DNA of 64,000 nucleotides from Pisolithus tinctorius (lineage: Eukaryota; Basidiomycota; Agaricomycetes; Boletales; Pisolithaceae): contig JANFAH010000034.1 in NCBI GenBank assembly GCA_024663395.1, positions 186,001 to 250,000 on the forward strand, given 5' to 3'. The number at the start of each line of letters is the position of its first letter. Position 1 is the first letter of the stretch. Below are positions 1 through 11,703 of the stretch, piece after piece. The notes under the pieces are model-generated. The model had not been told where the DNA came from and made no database searches. It saw only the letters and a list, made by a program, of their open reading frames with translations. The translations under genes were made by a program, and so were the position numbers.

Positions 1-576
1 TGTAATCTGATTCTTTGGAATCATCTTCATTCAGTAAGGATATGGCTCGTCCGACCCCCCAATTACGGTTCTGTGAAAACTTGTACACTCTGGGAACATG
101 GTGTATCAGCCTCACAACCCACGTCCAGCCCAGGCGGAAACGTATCCGCACCTGATCTAACCTGGCAGACCAACGACAAGGCTAGAACGAACTTGACACG
201 CTAGAATCAGTAACACGATGCTGCTGGTGATTAGTATGAAGCGACTGGGGACCTCCTGTGTGCTGTGAAATTCGCATGGTGTGGTAGCAAGTCCTCCGGG
301 AAGACGGTGACGTTGCTGCCGGCTGAACCGAATCATGTCACGTGCCTCCCAAGTGGTAGCTGCTCGGTCATTTACGAAAAATAAGTTGAATTCTTGATCC
401 ATAGAAGCTGCGAAAACTACGTATGAGCATGGAGGCATTTAGTTATAATTCTGAGCTTCTATTTGCGATTCGAATAAGTTGCTCTCCTCGAGGGATACTA
501 ATGGAATACTGCCCATACTTCCATATTTTGAGAATAATATTTGAACAGTGAGAGCAAAGTAATACCAAAGAAAAAA
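1..576. other. No gene recognised
   Basis: I see no convincing coding region in this stretch. Short open frames exist on the minus strand but have no recognisable family or exon structure. Bases 465-478 hold, on the minus strand, TTCGAATC, which resembles a pol III B box and lies about 100 bp downstream of the U6 gene end; see the findings. Confidence 0.4.
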
Positions 577-690
577 CAAAATAAATGTTGAGACCCGTAG
601 GTCTACCACTCCGGAACAGCGTGTCATCCTTGTGCAGGGGGCATGCTAGTCTTCTCTGTATCGTTCCAATTTTTACGTATGGAAGGGGAC
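577..690 (-). ncRNA. U6 spliceosomal snRNA
   Basis: U6 small nuclear RNA forms the catalytic core of the spliceosome with U2 and pairs with the 5' splice site. Read on the minus strand, 667-619 matches the universal U6 core at about 46 of 49 positions. It includes the ACAGAGA box inside GATACAGAGAAGA, the AGC triad region TAGCATG, and the U4-pairing stretch ending CAAGGATGACACGC. The 3' part is divergent and ends in a T-rich tract (plus strand 568-580) that fits a pol III terminator. A TATA-like TATAAA lies upstream at about 742-747 on the minus strand. The exact ends are inferred from usual U6 length (about 110 nt). No intron is evident. Confidence 0.85.
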
Positions 691-830
691 AATTTAAGCA
701 TCTTGGCTGGCATCGCAGCACATTCAAGTCTTGTCTTTTGTTTATATCACGGATTTCTAGGCTGCTATATTTGGAAAGGCAAGTAAAGACGAAGCCACCT
801 ACCCTATTCCACTGCGACACCCAAGTCACT

Positions 831-1678
831 GATCGATGATCTCTTGCCTGGCGAATCCGCGCATTTTATTTCACAAGAGCACCTCTGAGGTGCGATAACC
901 CTGACAGGGTTAGGGTTGAGCTCCGATTTTCGGACAGCACTCCAACCACTCCTCTTCCGGTAGCACCCACTTTGTCTCACACCCGCTACCATTCGGAGTC
1001 CCAGGAAAGTCTTGCCTGATCTCTTCTTGCCGTCGTCTTCACGAACGTGGATTGCAATTCTTATCGCAACAACACATCCACTCGCTTAGCTCTGAGTCCC
1101 CAAACAGCAAACCCCGTTTATCTCTCATGAGCTCATGAGTCGGCCGGTCCCTCGTGAAGCTGTACTATACTCGGCCACGAACTCGTGATCTGTATTCCTG
1201 TATCTCGGCACTTGTCTGCCAGGAGTAACGAGTACTTGGCATTTCGATGGTTATTCGTTTCAAGTTGACGCAAGCATCGACGACCATACGTAGACAGGTT
1301 GTTGAGATCAGTCGATCAGGTGAGCAGCCATTTGAAGCACGAATTACTGAGTCCCAGCCTCTGTAGTGCCGATAGTACGAACTAACCCTGTGCGGCGAGT
1401 CAACTCATGTGCGCGATCACTCATACCAGCCGCTTCGATAGCTCCTTCTGCGTCTGTCTGTATGTGTACTACCCCGAGCTCTGAAACTTATCATGTCACT
1501 CCACTACGGGTTGAGGCGACGTGTCCAATTACTGCAGTTGAGAATTCAAGCGCCTGCCAGTGCAAGTAGCATCTCGTCACTTTTCTTCTCACTGGAGGGA
1601 TGAATGTAGGAGACCTACTATCAATTGCTCGTTCACCTAGGCCGTGCTCGCCAACGCACAACAGTATTGAGGTAGATA
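831..1678. other. Intergenic, no gene recognised
   Basis: Nothing coding is recognised between the U6 gene and the 3' end of the histone deacetylase gene. A small hairpin-capable stretch with CACCTCTGAGGTG and CCCTGACAGGG lies near 884-910, of unknown meaning. Confidence 0.4.
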
Positions 1679-3613
1679 CTATATGTCAATATCAACATCT
1701 ACTGGCGTCACTGGCTCAACCCCGGACTCGGGTTCACCCCCAACATCCGCATCCATATCTTCCACATCCTTGTCTTTGTCCTTCTCCGTGATCCTACCAC
1801 GAGGCTTCGCCCGGGACCTTATCCTACTTCTCGTCTTTGCAGGCTTCACTGACGAAGATTCATCTACTTCTTCGCCATCCTCCCTTCCGTTGACTGTAAC
1901 TGCCCTTCCCCTGGCTCGACCACGACTACGTCTGGCTCGAGGCCTACGAGTGCTTGCGGAAATTGGATTTCTCCTCGTGGCAGACGGCGGCGCACAGTCG
2001 TCATGGTCCACGTCGTTATCACCTTCGAAATACTCATGCCTGGCGATGCACCTATCGCTCCTGCTTTCCCCTGCGAACGCAGTTCCCCGTTCTTCGTCTC
2101 TCTCCTCCTGATTTTTATCCTCGTCGGCAAGCAACCCTTCCAGATCTGGCGGTATCTCTTGCATGGCAACACTGGGAGCGCCCTGCAAATACCTGAGCTT
2201 GTTCCGAATGCTGATAGTAATTTTTTGAAGTGATGCTGGGGTGTTCTGGTTTTCCACTCGACCTGTCAACGGGGGATGGAGTTTCCACTCGGAGTCGCGG
2301 AAGAAAGGGTCATAGGCGGTGGCAGGCAGTTCGTCTGGTATCTCTGCGCCAACGAGAACAGCGGTCTCATATGTCCAGCATCGGCTGACGTTTTTAATGG
2401 TGTAACCGCCGCCGCCCAGCACCAGAAGGGGGACGTTGAACTTGCGGACGAAGTTCACGCATTCCCCATGGGCAGCGATAGATAGGTTGAAAGCGCCTAA
2501 TCGGTCACATCCTAGCGAGTCGGCACCGCACTGCAACACGATTGCGGTCGGGCGAAATGCCGTCACCGTATCCTCGATAACGGTTTTAAATACTGTCAGG
2601 TACATCTCGTCGTCAACCCCATCTTGTAGTGGGACGTTCAGGCAGAAGTGTTTGCCCAGGCTGGCCCCATTGTCGTCAAGTTTCCCTGTTCCGGGGAAGA
2701 ACTCTCCGGTATATTTATGGAACGACACCGTCATTACCCTATTTGAATGGTAAAATGCAAGCTCGACACCGTCGCCATGGTGGATGTCGATGTCGATGTA
2801 CAGGACCCGTGGGTGATATCTACGGACTACGGTCAGCGGTGTATAAACTCGAAGATGGTGAACGCCGACCTCAGCAACTCGAGGATTGCCAGTACAATAT
2901 CGTTGACGTAGCAGAATCCACTCGCTTCACCCCTCTTCGCATGGTGCAAACCCCCTGACCAATTGATTGCGGTGTCACAAGTTCCGGAACACAGTTTACG
3001 GGCGCCGGCTAGGGAAGCCCCTGCGTACATTCGACAAAAGTCATACATTTCGGCGAATATTGGACAGTCCTCTACGCAGTTGAAGGTGTCAATGAGATGT
3101 CGCATCTCGTTCTGATTGTTTGGAGTGACTCTGAAAACATATTGAATCCGTGCCGCTACTCCTCTAACCCTCATGTGTACTTACCGTGATAAGAACTCGA
3201 TGTAGTCATGGTCATGATACATTTCAAGTTCTACCTGAGTCGCTGGACGGGGGTTATACATATGATGGATCTGTTTGTCCAGACCATAACCCATGACGAG
3301 GGCATTGGTCAGCGTTAGTCGGTGTGGTTTCATCGGATGTCGTTCCTGGGAATGCAACGTTAGCGGCTGTTGCAGGTCGGGAACAGGGGGACAAATCCCT
3401 ACCCCGTAGTGGAATTCGCCAACGCCTTTTGGGAAGAAATAAGAGACTATCGGACGGGAATGCGGCTTGCCTTTATTCAACCTCCTTTAGATTCCTGCCA
3501 GTAGATGGACTTACGTTGACACGTTCTGTTATTGGTTGTGCGGTGCCATGAGGACCTCGATCGTCGAAATAAGCGGACGATGAGAAGGTAGTCGCCTGCG
3601 AAGCCCGAACCAT
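1679..3613 (-). CDS. HOS2: Class I histone deacetylase, Hos2/HDAC3 type
   Basis: Zinc-dependent lysine deacetylase acting on histone tails in the nucleus. Five exons keep frame (3613-3515, 3465-3403, 3345-3185, 3130-2870, 2819-1679) and give about 574 aa; introns are 49-57 bp, all GT-AG. Visible family motifs in order are HPMKPHR near the N-terminus, [19 protein letters not shown], the zinc/catalytic [14 protein letters not shown], and GGGGYT. The post-catalytic segment with VENQNTP and [17 protein letters not shown] resembles Hos2/HDAC3 more than Rpd3/HDAC1, from knowledge of the families. After about residue 430 a non-conserved tail is rich in Arg/Ser and then Asp/Glu/Lys. Met at 3613 is the in-frame start; exon 1 and the AAG acceptor of intron 1 are the least certain parts. 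Divergent from PER1. Confidence 0.9.
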
Positions 3614-3858
3614 ATGGTCGTGTTCGTAATAAGGGAACGCCCTCACAGGCGGTGGATTTCTCGGTTCACGACTTGGATTCCACTGGTAGTAACTGCAATG
3701 ACCACCTGCTGCTGGAGGTTCTGGGTCAAGCTTCGAAAGAGTCTGGTTGCAACAGTCCCCTAGCGATTCCTCCAGGAAGCTGCCGGCTCAAGGTGGTGAT
3801 TGCAGAAGTATCGAGTGGTACATTGCTGATTACATAATACTTCTACCTTCGTTCAACG
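3614..3858. promoter_or_regulatory. Shared divergent promoter of HOS2 and PER1
   Basis: The start codons of the deacetylase gene (minus) and PER1 (plus) are 245 bp apart with no gene between, so both 5' regions must lie here. I see no clear TATA box or named operator. Confidence 0.6.
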
Positions 3859-4927
3859 ATGAGAGGGTCGCTGGTGTGGCGGACAGGCGTGCTGGCCTTG
3901 CTGGCGACGGTCGCAGTGGCGTCGTCTGGGGACAGGTCTTCCGACTTTCAAAACTGCCTCTCGAAATGCGTCGGTCGCTGTCATCCCTGGACCGTGCTCT
4001 CCCTGGACCTGCGCCTCACACGTTGGACATGCACCGACGACTGTAAATACACCTGTATGCACATGCTGACAGACAACGCGGTCAGGGATGGGAAACCAAT
4101 TCAGCAGTACTACGGAAAATGGCCGTTCTGGCGGTTCTTGGGCATGCAAGAACCTGCCTCGGTCGCATTCTCGCTTTGGAACATGTGGTTCCATCTACAA
4201 GGCGCTCGTCAGATCAGCCGCAGAATACCTGCTGCCCATCCGATGAAACCGTATTATCTGACGTGGGCGTATGTGAGTATCAACGCTTGGATATGGTCTG
4301 CTGTATTCCATACCAGAGGTACGCCAGTTATCCCATGTCACCTGTCTATCTGATTATGCGCACGTAGATTTGCCTCGCACGGAAAAATTGGACTATTTCT
4401 CGGCAGCATTGGCCATCATGTATGCACTATATTTCACGGTTACTCGCATGCTACACATGTACCCCCGGGCAACGGACGGCAGCGTGCCAAAGTCTACCGT
4501 AAAGTCGCGTTCTGCTATGTGCATCGCGTGGTCCATGCTGTGTATCGCAGCGTACATAGCACACGTAACATACCTGAGCATCCTCCCCCGCTTCGACTAC
4601 TCCTATAACATGGCTTTTAACCTCGCTCTCGGTCTTGCACATAACTTATTGTGGCTCTTGTACTCGCTTCCCCGATCAGTCTCCCTCCTTCGGCGGTTCC
4701 CACATGCACCCAAGACATACCGACCATCGTACGCGTATAAAGCAGGTCTATTCGTTGCTTTGACAACGGCTGCGACGGCATTGGAATTGTTCGACTTTCC
4801 CCCTGTTGGTCGTGTCCTGGATGCACACGCTCTCTGGCACCTCAGCACAGCCCCTATAGCCAAACTTTGGTACAATTTCCTAGTCGAAGATGCCTTAGAT
4901 GAAGGCTGGCGAGCACCCCAACAGTAA
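3859..4927 (+). CDS. PER1: Per1/PGAP3-family GPI-anchor lipid remodelling protein
   Basis: Membrane protein of the ER/Golgi that removes the unsaturated sn-2 acyl chain of GPI anchors during lipid remodelling. Two exons (3859-4318 and 4368-4927) joined over a 49-bp GT-AG intron give 339 aa. The N-terminus has a signal-peptide-like stretch ending near VAVASSGD. A Cys-rich lumenal segment follows (FQNCLSKCVGRCHPW, then CTDDCKYTCMHML), then several hydrophobic segments. The family hallmarks NMWFHLQG, INAWIWSAVFHTRD (across the junction), LDYFSA and C-terminal DAHALWHLSTAP, with the conserved histidines, are all present. Length fits the family. The gene converges on the DUF6593-like gene downstream. 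Confidence 0.93.
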
Positions 4928-5105
4928 GTCCCCTTCTATGTATAGTAATGTTCGTGTATTTTTACTCATCATCTTGCTGTAGCTGACTGGACGGCTGTTG
5001 TCTCCGTTTCATGTACATTACAATATCCCAGCCCTCCGCTTACGCTCGACAATCAACAAAGAGACATTCCGGCATGATTGAGTGCTGGGCAGCGAAAGAA
5101 TGATT

Positions 5106-5716
5106 TCACTCACGAATAATCGCGTCTATAGAATCGACGATGGAATTGTCGATTTCCAGGTATGCATGCTGTAAGACCCAGCCCACCATAAGGTACCGTC
5201 GGTGTGGGTGGAACGTAACGAGTGCCCGCTTCGTTTTCACCCCTTCATCCGTGTGCCGTAGCTTGTGACAAGATTCAGCAGCAGCCTTTCCTTCCTGCCA
5301 GTGGATAATCATGTACCTCCAAAGTGCCACTGGAGACCCTCCAAGCAAACTTACTCCCCTTTCCGTCTTCGAACTGTCAAACACTTTATCCGCGGTTTCC
5401 GTATGAAGGTCAGACCACGCGGTCAGGGTATATGTTCTTCGCACCTTTCTCCTGGTAAGCCACCGATAGCTTTTTTTACCCACTGGTCCTCTCGTTTTGC
5501 TGGCTCCCCCAAGACGCTAACCGCAACAGGATTGCCTGCTTGGCTTTGGATGGTTCCTGTTAAATTATACCGATTCGTCCGGGAGTCTAACCGTTGTATG
5601 GTCGTAAGGTGCGGTTCATGCTCAGGTGTTTGGATATCATAGTAGATGGTATCGGTTGCATTAGATATCGTGGTGTTGAGCAAGCTGGTCGTTGTTAAGG
5701 TGAGTTTCTGGGACAT
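5106..5716 (-). CDS. DUF6593-like basidiomycete protein, frame break at a homopolymer
   Basis: The N-terminal part (MSQKLTLTTTSLL..., TIYYDIQTP, LTTIQRLD) resembles the DUF6593 family of short basidiomycete proteins of unknown function. The continuation (SYRWLTRRKVRRTYTLTAW, then VTFHPHRRYLMVGWVLQHA) has the YRW element typical of the family's middle. The two halves are in different frames. They meet at a run of seven A (5468-5474); one more A would join them, and no sensible GT-AG intron explains the shift. It could be a sequencing error, a real frameshift, or an unrecognised intron. The start chosen is the Met of MSQKL; an upstream in-frame Met exists at 5797. Function unknown. Confidence 0.5.
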
Positions 5717-6122
5717 ACTGGGAGGATGCCCAAGCGATAAGAGGGAACGGGCTCGCCGTACTATGTGGGTTAAATATTTATCTCTGTGGCCCTTCACACA
5801 GTAGCTAAATCTGTCCTCGTGGAACAGGCATTCGTGTTTCCATGTAAGAGAAGGTCTGCGATTCGAGACTTCATGGTTACATGCAACTGCGCCTCTGCGG
5901 AACTCCAGCCAGAGTAGAGGTCCCTTGACGTGGGATCATATACCTGGCAATTCATCCCACTGAGAGTTGGGAATTCAAATCACGCCTGGAAGACCCGAGA
6001 CATCGGTGACATCTACTTCTAATCCTAGATCCAGCCTCTGAGCTCTACATCTACACTGTTCTTGTATGCATACACAGACTTGTAAGATTATACAAATCTG
6101 AGTCCGGTGGGTTTTGATTTTT
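5717..6122. other. Intergenic, no gene recognised
   Basis: Tail-to-head gap between the PRPP synthetase stop codon and the DUF6593-like gene. No recognisable coding, RNA or repeat signal. Confidence 0.4.
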
Positions 6123-7517
6123 TCATAACACGACCATATCCAAATGTTCACCTCCCGTCCAATCACCGAAGAGTAAACTGATACTCTCGCCGTTATGCGT
6201 ACGCCGTATACTCTCAGCAATGATGGCGCTGATGTCGATGGCCTGGATTTTTGGACATTTTTCTTTGTGCTCCTTCTGTGGACACGTATTGGTGACCTGT
6301 GAGCCAATTGAGGCCATTCAGACAAGTGGTTTAAATGATGATAGAGGTGACGTACCACCAGCTCTTCTATCGGTAGCTGGTCTAACACAGTCAAGTCGGC
6401 CTCGGCAAACAAACCTACCATCAAGTCAGCGGCTCTATTTCACCGTTAATGGTCAGGCACGAACCGTGCGAAATAAGAACATGAATGGCTTTGGCACCCT
6501 TATCATGCAGCGTTCGCGCCGCGAGCATGAGCGTCTTTCCGGTATCAATCATGTCGTCTACGAGAATAGCCACCTGCAGCACAAGTATGAACAATGGGTT
6601 ATCGCACCGCCATGTGCGGATCTCCACCAAGCAGCGTACCTTATCCCGGACATCACCGACCAGTAGCTCCATCCGTTCTGGGGCATTCTTGGATTGTTTA
6701 TCGCGTTGTCTGTGAATCAAGGCAAATTCGACCCCAAGTTTGTCCGCAATAGCAGCGACCCTGGTAGGGACGGGATTTTCAAATGGGAACAACTTATTAA
6801 AACTCGGCGCGGCGGAGACACTGCGTGAATAGAACGAACCTCTTTGCGCCACCCGCATCCGGACTGACTATTATGCTGTTTTGCCACCCGTCGATACGCT
6901 TAATGTATGTAATCATCAAGGGTTCCGAAAAGAGGTTATCTACGGGTATGTCGAAGAACCCTTGTATCTGACTGGCGTGCAGGTCCATCGTGATGATATG
7001 GTCGCACCCTGCGCAAGCCAGCATATTGGCGACGAGCTTGGCAGTGATTGGCGCCCGCGATTTGTCCTTCTTGTCCATGCGCGCATAGGGAAAACAGGGA
7101 ATGACAGCGGTGATGCGGCGAGCAGAAGCTGTTTTGCATGCAGAGATAAGGATGAGAAGTTCCATGAGATTGTCGTTGACGTCGCTGCATCCGGATTGGA
7201 TTATGAAGACGTCTTCTTCACGGACCGACTCCGCAATTTTGACGTTGATCTCGCCATTGGAGAATTTTTGAGGCATGCACGGAGTGAGAGGTACTCCGAG
7301 CCTGTATAGAGCATATGTCACTCGTCCATATATTATACTGCACGCATGGCAGCACGGAGTGCGTCCTCACCGCTCGGCCACACTGTGAGCGAGCTCTGGG
7401 TGACTGTTGCCTGGGAGACAACGACAACCAACTATCGTGAGCATGCTCCACCCGGTAGATCTTTGGCGTGGGTGCGAACTGACCTGCAAGGAGTCTGATA
7501 GAATTTCCGTGGTACAT
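6123..7517 (-). CDS. PRS: Ribose-phosphate pyrophosphokinase (PRPP synthetase)
   Basis: Makes PRPP from ribose 5-phosphate and ATP for purine, pyrimidine, His and Trp synthesis; cytosolic. Seven exons keep frame: 7517-7484, 7410-7371, 7301-6840, 6760-6640, 6573-6465, 6414-6356, 6296-6123, giving 332 aa, a usual length. The N-terminus [15 protein letters not shown] is rebuilt across intron 1. Motifs seen are [23 protein letters not shown], the flexible-loop region SPDAGGAKR, the PRPP-binding [28 protein letters not shown] and RRTHNGES near the C-terminus. Introns are 50-79 bp, GT-AG. After RRTHNGES the tail [17 protein letters not shown] is unusual, so a further intron near the end cannot be excluded. 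Confidence 0.93.
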
Positions 7518-7704
7518 AACTTTAGGACGAGAACATAAAATAAAAGAGAGAGCTGTGAGAGTGCAGAGAAAGATGCAAGAAAAACCGTGCCAGCAAACCT
7601 GTGTGACGTGTGCGTCCCGGACAGAAACAAAGAAAAAAAAAAATCCAGTGGTCAAAATATCCGCTACGGGCGGTCCCTAAGTAATCTACACAGCCACAGC
7701 TAGT

Positions 7705-9527
7705 TCACACCGGTATCCTGATCGTGATGTTCTCTACAACGTACTCCGTATCCGCGTACCCAAGAAGCTGTGGGATGCGGGAACTGTAAAAATAGCTTCA
7801 ATCTCCAGTGCTGTGAACATCACGAAACAAAACGCACCTGTTCAGTCCTTTCACTCGAGATATTTGTGCCGAATTATAATTAGCAAGACCTCGCCCAACC
7901 TCTTTTACCTCCCACGAGTCGCTCTCTTCAGATCCATGCATCACATGCATGTCATCGTCCATGATCGTCTGTGTATCGGACTCCAGATCGCCGACCAAAG
8001 AAGACGACGAACTCGTTCGCGATAAGGAAACTTCCGAGTACACGTGACCGGTCTTCTCGTCCGGTCCCGTCGAACGTGCTCTCTTTTCGCTCTTCTCCGG
8101 AACCACGCCCTCAGGTAGACATCGTATGAGAACCCGGACAGCCTGTCCAGATGCAAAAGATCCGCGAACACCGAGAACCCCAACCGGGAGCAAACGACCC
8201 CCTGATTCTCTGCGGGACAACACGGCATGTGCTCCAGAATCTATGATCACGCCGCCGGCAGGGTATAACGTATGGCTCGTCCATGCCTTGAGGTCGCGGA
8301 CGGGAACTAGGGATGGTTTGAAAACTGTGTGGGGAGGTCTCCTCAGGTTCAGTGAGACGTTCACGTGCTCTAGATCGATGATTTGCAGTTTCGGAGCTGG
8401 GCTAGACGTCCCAGATGACGGGCGCGACGAAAGCCGCAAAGTGGTGTAGTAGTCGATGATATCAACGATCGTCGACGGCATTTTACTCGACGTTATGATG
8501 GTGGTGACACCCGCGCCAGTCGCGATTTCCGCAGCGATCAGTTTCGTTTCCATCCCACCGGTACCCAGATTAGATCCCAGGGTGGATGTACTAACTGTGC
8601 GAATACAATCATCGACGGTCTGTTACATGCCAAAAAAACACCATGATATCAAGGCACTCACTCACCTTGAGCTCGGATGTCTGCTACGGAAGTAACGATA
8701 TCGATCTTTTTAGCGGCGGGATCTTTTCGAGGATTTGCAGTGTATAGCCCATCGACGTCCGTAAGCAGAAACAGATAATCTGCGTGGATCATAGAAGACG
8801 TTATAGCGGACAGCGTGTCGTTGTCTCCGAATTTGATTTCCTACGCAGTAAAAAGTCAGGCATGATAACGATCATTGCTATGATCGCAAAGTAGCGGCTT
8901 ACTTACGCTGACTGAGATCGTGTCGTTCTCATTAACGATCGGTACGACGCCCATAGAGAGCAGTTCTTTGAGTGTGTTGACGGCATTCAAATATCTGGTC
9001 CGCTAGGTTACAAGCGCGGTCAAATGGGCTATACGGTCATAGCAGAGAGCGTCGTCGCACATCAGAGATATCACCCCTTGTCAGCAGAATCTGTGCTATT
9101 CGTTGATCGAACTGTCCGAAGAGGTTATCCCAGAGTGCGATCAGTCGTCCTTGCCCGACCGCGGAGAGAGCCTAGATGAAAAGGTTGGCTGAAACCGTGT
9201 ATGCAGGCTATTCTGATTCGGAAGACGAACCTGTTTCTTCGATAAACTCTTTGGTCTCTGAGGGATGTCCATCGTCCGTAGGCCAACTCCGATCGCCCCA
9301 GAACTGACTAGCACGACCTTATGACCATGACTTCTCAAATTTACCACCGTCTCCACTACGGACGAGAGAATTGAAAGTAAAGGCTGGTGCGTCTCTTCGT
9401 GTACGATTGACGACGTGCCTGCGACAGATGTCAACACATAAGTCTTACACCAGCGCAGTGCTCGAGACAACCAACCAAGTTTTATGACGATCATGCTTGA
9501 GGGAGATCGTTTCGACGGACGTGCCAT
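7705..9527 (-). CDS. PRO1: Glutamate 5-kinase with C-terminal PUA domain
   Basis: First step of proline synthesis: ATP-dependent phosphorylation of glutamate. Seven exons keep frame (9527-9476, 9418-9231, 9171-9061, 9002-8907, 8840-8666, 8594-7838, 7783-7705), 485 aa. The amino-acid kinase domain shows [70 protein letters not shown] and [16 protein letters not shown] linker of about 50 aa leads to a PUA domain ([15 protein letters not shown], then [16 protein letters not shown]). The last exon, after a 54-bp intron, supplies the family end [12 protein letters not shown]. The start at MARPSKRS was preferred to an upstream Met because it matches usual N-termini. Same strand as PRS, 187 bp apart. 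Confidence 0.93.
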
Positions 9528-10784
9528 ATCACTGTCTGTTGTTGCTCTGACATGGCCGGTCCCTGCTCTTGCTGACTTGTGGTCCATCTCTGCGGGAACG
9601 AGCAGGTCGATGAGAATGCGGTCTTAACATCCAGTTCGGAATGAGCAGTAAGAACTTTTCCTCGAACACGGGGTTTCGGAGCAAAATGGTAGTAGACATG
9701 ATATTGAAGCAACCCACTATCTCTATTCCAACTTGGTACTCGCTAATCCCTACACACACCTACCTGTACTAAACAGCGTCCCAACGAGGGACTCCACCAA
9801 ATGATATTGCAGGCTTAGGGTTAAAAGAGCTTACGTAATCCAACCGACAATTCGAGTTACTACAGGTCGGATACTGACCTGTCTGGATTATATGGTAGCG
9901 AGCGGGTGGGAGTACGGTAAAAACGTTGGGCAGGAGAGGGAGCAATAATTATTTGAGGCGGTGTGCACGAATGTAACATTATTCCTGAGCAGGGTCGCAC
10001 GTCCGTCGTCCGAATGAGCACGGGAGGTTTCCAATGATAGCGCAAAAATGGTGCACAGCGTTAGGATGTAAGTAAATGCGAAGGGCTGTTAGGATTAAGA
10101 CTGCTTTTTCACGTGGTGAAGAGCTTAGCAGAACTCCACACCGTGCGGTCAAACTCAGGAGATATGATCTGTGGCTTCGGAGCTTGACCTCCAAATTGAG
10201 CGGAACGTACATCCCCGGAGTGAGTTTCCTTCCAGTTTGGGTGCGACGTCAGAGGTTGCCTGTTCTCCTTTCCCCTAGGCGAATGGTGCGCGGCATCGCT
10301 CTCTACAGAGAATCGCCGTTGATTGACATCGTGCTGGTGGGCGACGAAGACCCTACGGACAGGTTTGATTTTCCTCAACACATCCTACCTAGTTGAATTT
10401 ACCGAAACGCCAACTTGACCACCGCGCCTTTCCCACCCATTGTTATCTGGTGTTGAGGAAAGAGGTAGGTGTTGGAAAGCAGGCACGCAGTCGTCGACAC
10501 GAACGACGTAGGAGATCGTTGCGAAGAAACCAAGGACACAGGTTTCTCAAAGAAGTGGAAGGTTGCGTGACAATCAGGATACAATGAGAGTCGCTGTTTC
10601 TGGGTCCCCGAGTGTTTTGGGCCGTCTCTTGGTTCTGCAGCACAAAAATTGATTATCAAACCCACAGGCAAAAATACAGAGCAATTCCATCACGCTATCA
10701 ATCATACACACCAACCGCATCTTCACGTCGTGTAGCCCATTTGAGTCGAAGGCACACCGCATAGCTTCGTCCCCAAATTTACTT
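9528..10784. other. 1.25-kb gap with unrecognised open frames
   Basis: Open frames of about 90-105 codons overlap on both strands at 10,076-10,396. None shows a family, and I could not decide which strand, if any, is coding. No RNA gene, repeat or promoter is recognised. Possibly a small lineage-specific gene or decayed sequence. Confidence 0.3.
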
Positions 10785-11703
10785 TCAGTTTGATTCTCTG
10801 GGGGGCGCACGAGCTGCTTCCTTCTCTCCTTCGAGGATTCGCTCGACATTTGCTCCAATGCGCCGGCGTTCCTCCAAAGTAAAATCGGGGCCTGGCGCAG
10901 AGTATCCTAACCCTAATAATCGGTAAGTAGACAGACGGTTAACAAAGAATGAGAGAACTGACTGAGGCTAGGATATTGGAGAGGTACTTCAGGCGCCATA
11001 TCAGGGAGGACGGAGAGGTCGAGCGGGAATGGTGCACCCATCCATGCATTTCGAAATTGGTGGTCCCTTGGAAAAACGCTTCTCAGCACAATATGACAAG
11101 CATACCAGACCATCTCACTTTCTCTGCAAGAAGTCGAGTTGCGGTGGTTAATACCACATTCAATTTGCAGGTTTATTACAGACGAACCTCCTCCTTTGTC
11201 AGTGGGTGGATTAAGATACTGTGGCCGTAAGTTAAAAAAGCCAAGACTCAAGTGATTACCAAGTTACCTCAACTTTCCTCGGTTCTGGCAAAGGTAGGAG
11301 AACACTGGCGCAAACGATGTGGACGGAACCCAGATTTCGTAGGATCCTAAGGGATGACACATAAGGGACATATCTGACGGAGGACAGAGACTCGCATACC
11401 GACTGGGTGGGGTCCCATGGGGCTAGTATTTACTCGGAAGAGCGGAACAGCTACGAATGCGCCGTCTCGGCGTAGCCGAAGAACGGCGTCACGGAGTTCA
11501 AGAGCGGCGGCGTGCTCCTCCGCGTTATTTTGATGAAAGTATATATCTATGAACGTGCTAGTATGTGAGCACGAAGTCCACATGGCAAGCTGCACTTGCG
11601 AGTGCTGCTGCGCAGATGCCGACAGAGACTAAATGGACTGACGGAAGTGCCATTCCCTGATGGGTTTGTTCAGAGGTTGTGGCAAACCGCGGAAGCTAGC
11701 CAT
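10785..11703 (-). CDS. dodA: DOPA 4,5-dioxygenase-like protein with a 5-nt microexon
   Basis: Family of extradiol ring-cleaving dioxygenases; the Amanita member opens DOPA to make betalain-type pigments, but the substrate here is unknown. Seven exons keep frame: 11703-11643, 11546-11400, 11346-11268, 11218-11188, 11123-11119 (5 nt), 11066-10963, 10912-10785, giving 184 aa, normal for the family. Visible motifs are REWHFHIYFHQNN (rebuilt across intron 1, with the metal-binding histidines), ALELRDAV, PLFRVNTSPMGPHPVGSYEIWVP, LIHPLTKEERKDH and AWMGAPFPLDLSVLP. The 5-nt exon AGAAA is needed to keep frame and to give EERKDH, which matches the family's EERRDH-like stretch. Divergent from ATG15 over 234 bp. 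Confidence 0.85.

Noticed and set aside
9800..10915. Telomere-like TTAGGGTT at about 9,807 and CCTAACCCTAA at about 10,906.
   Set aside because: Single short occurrences; the second lies at a splice junction of the dodA gene.
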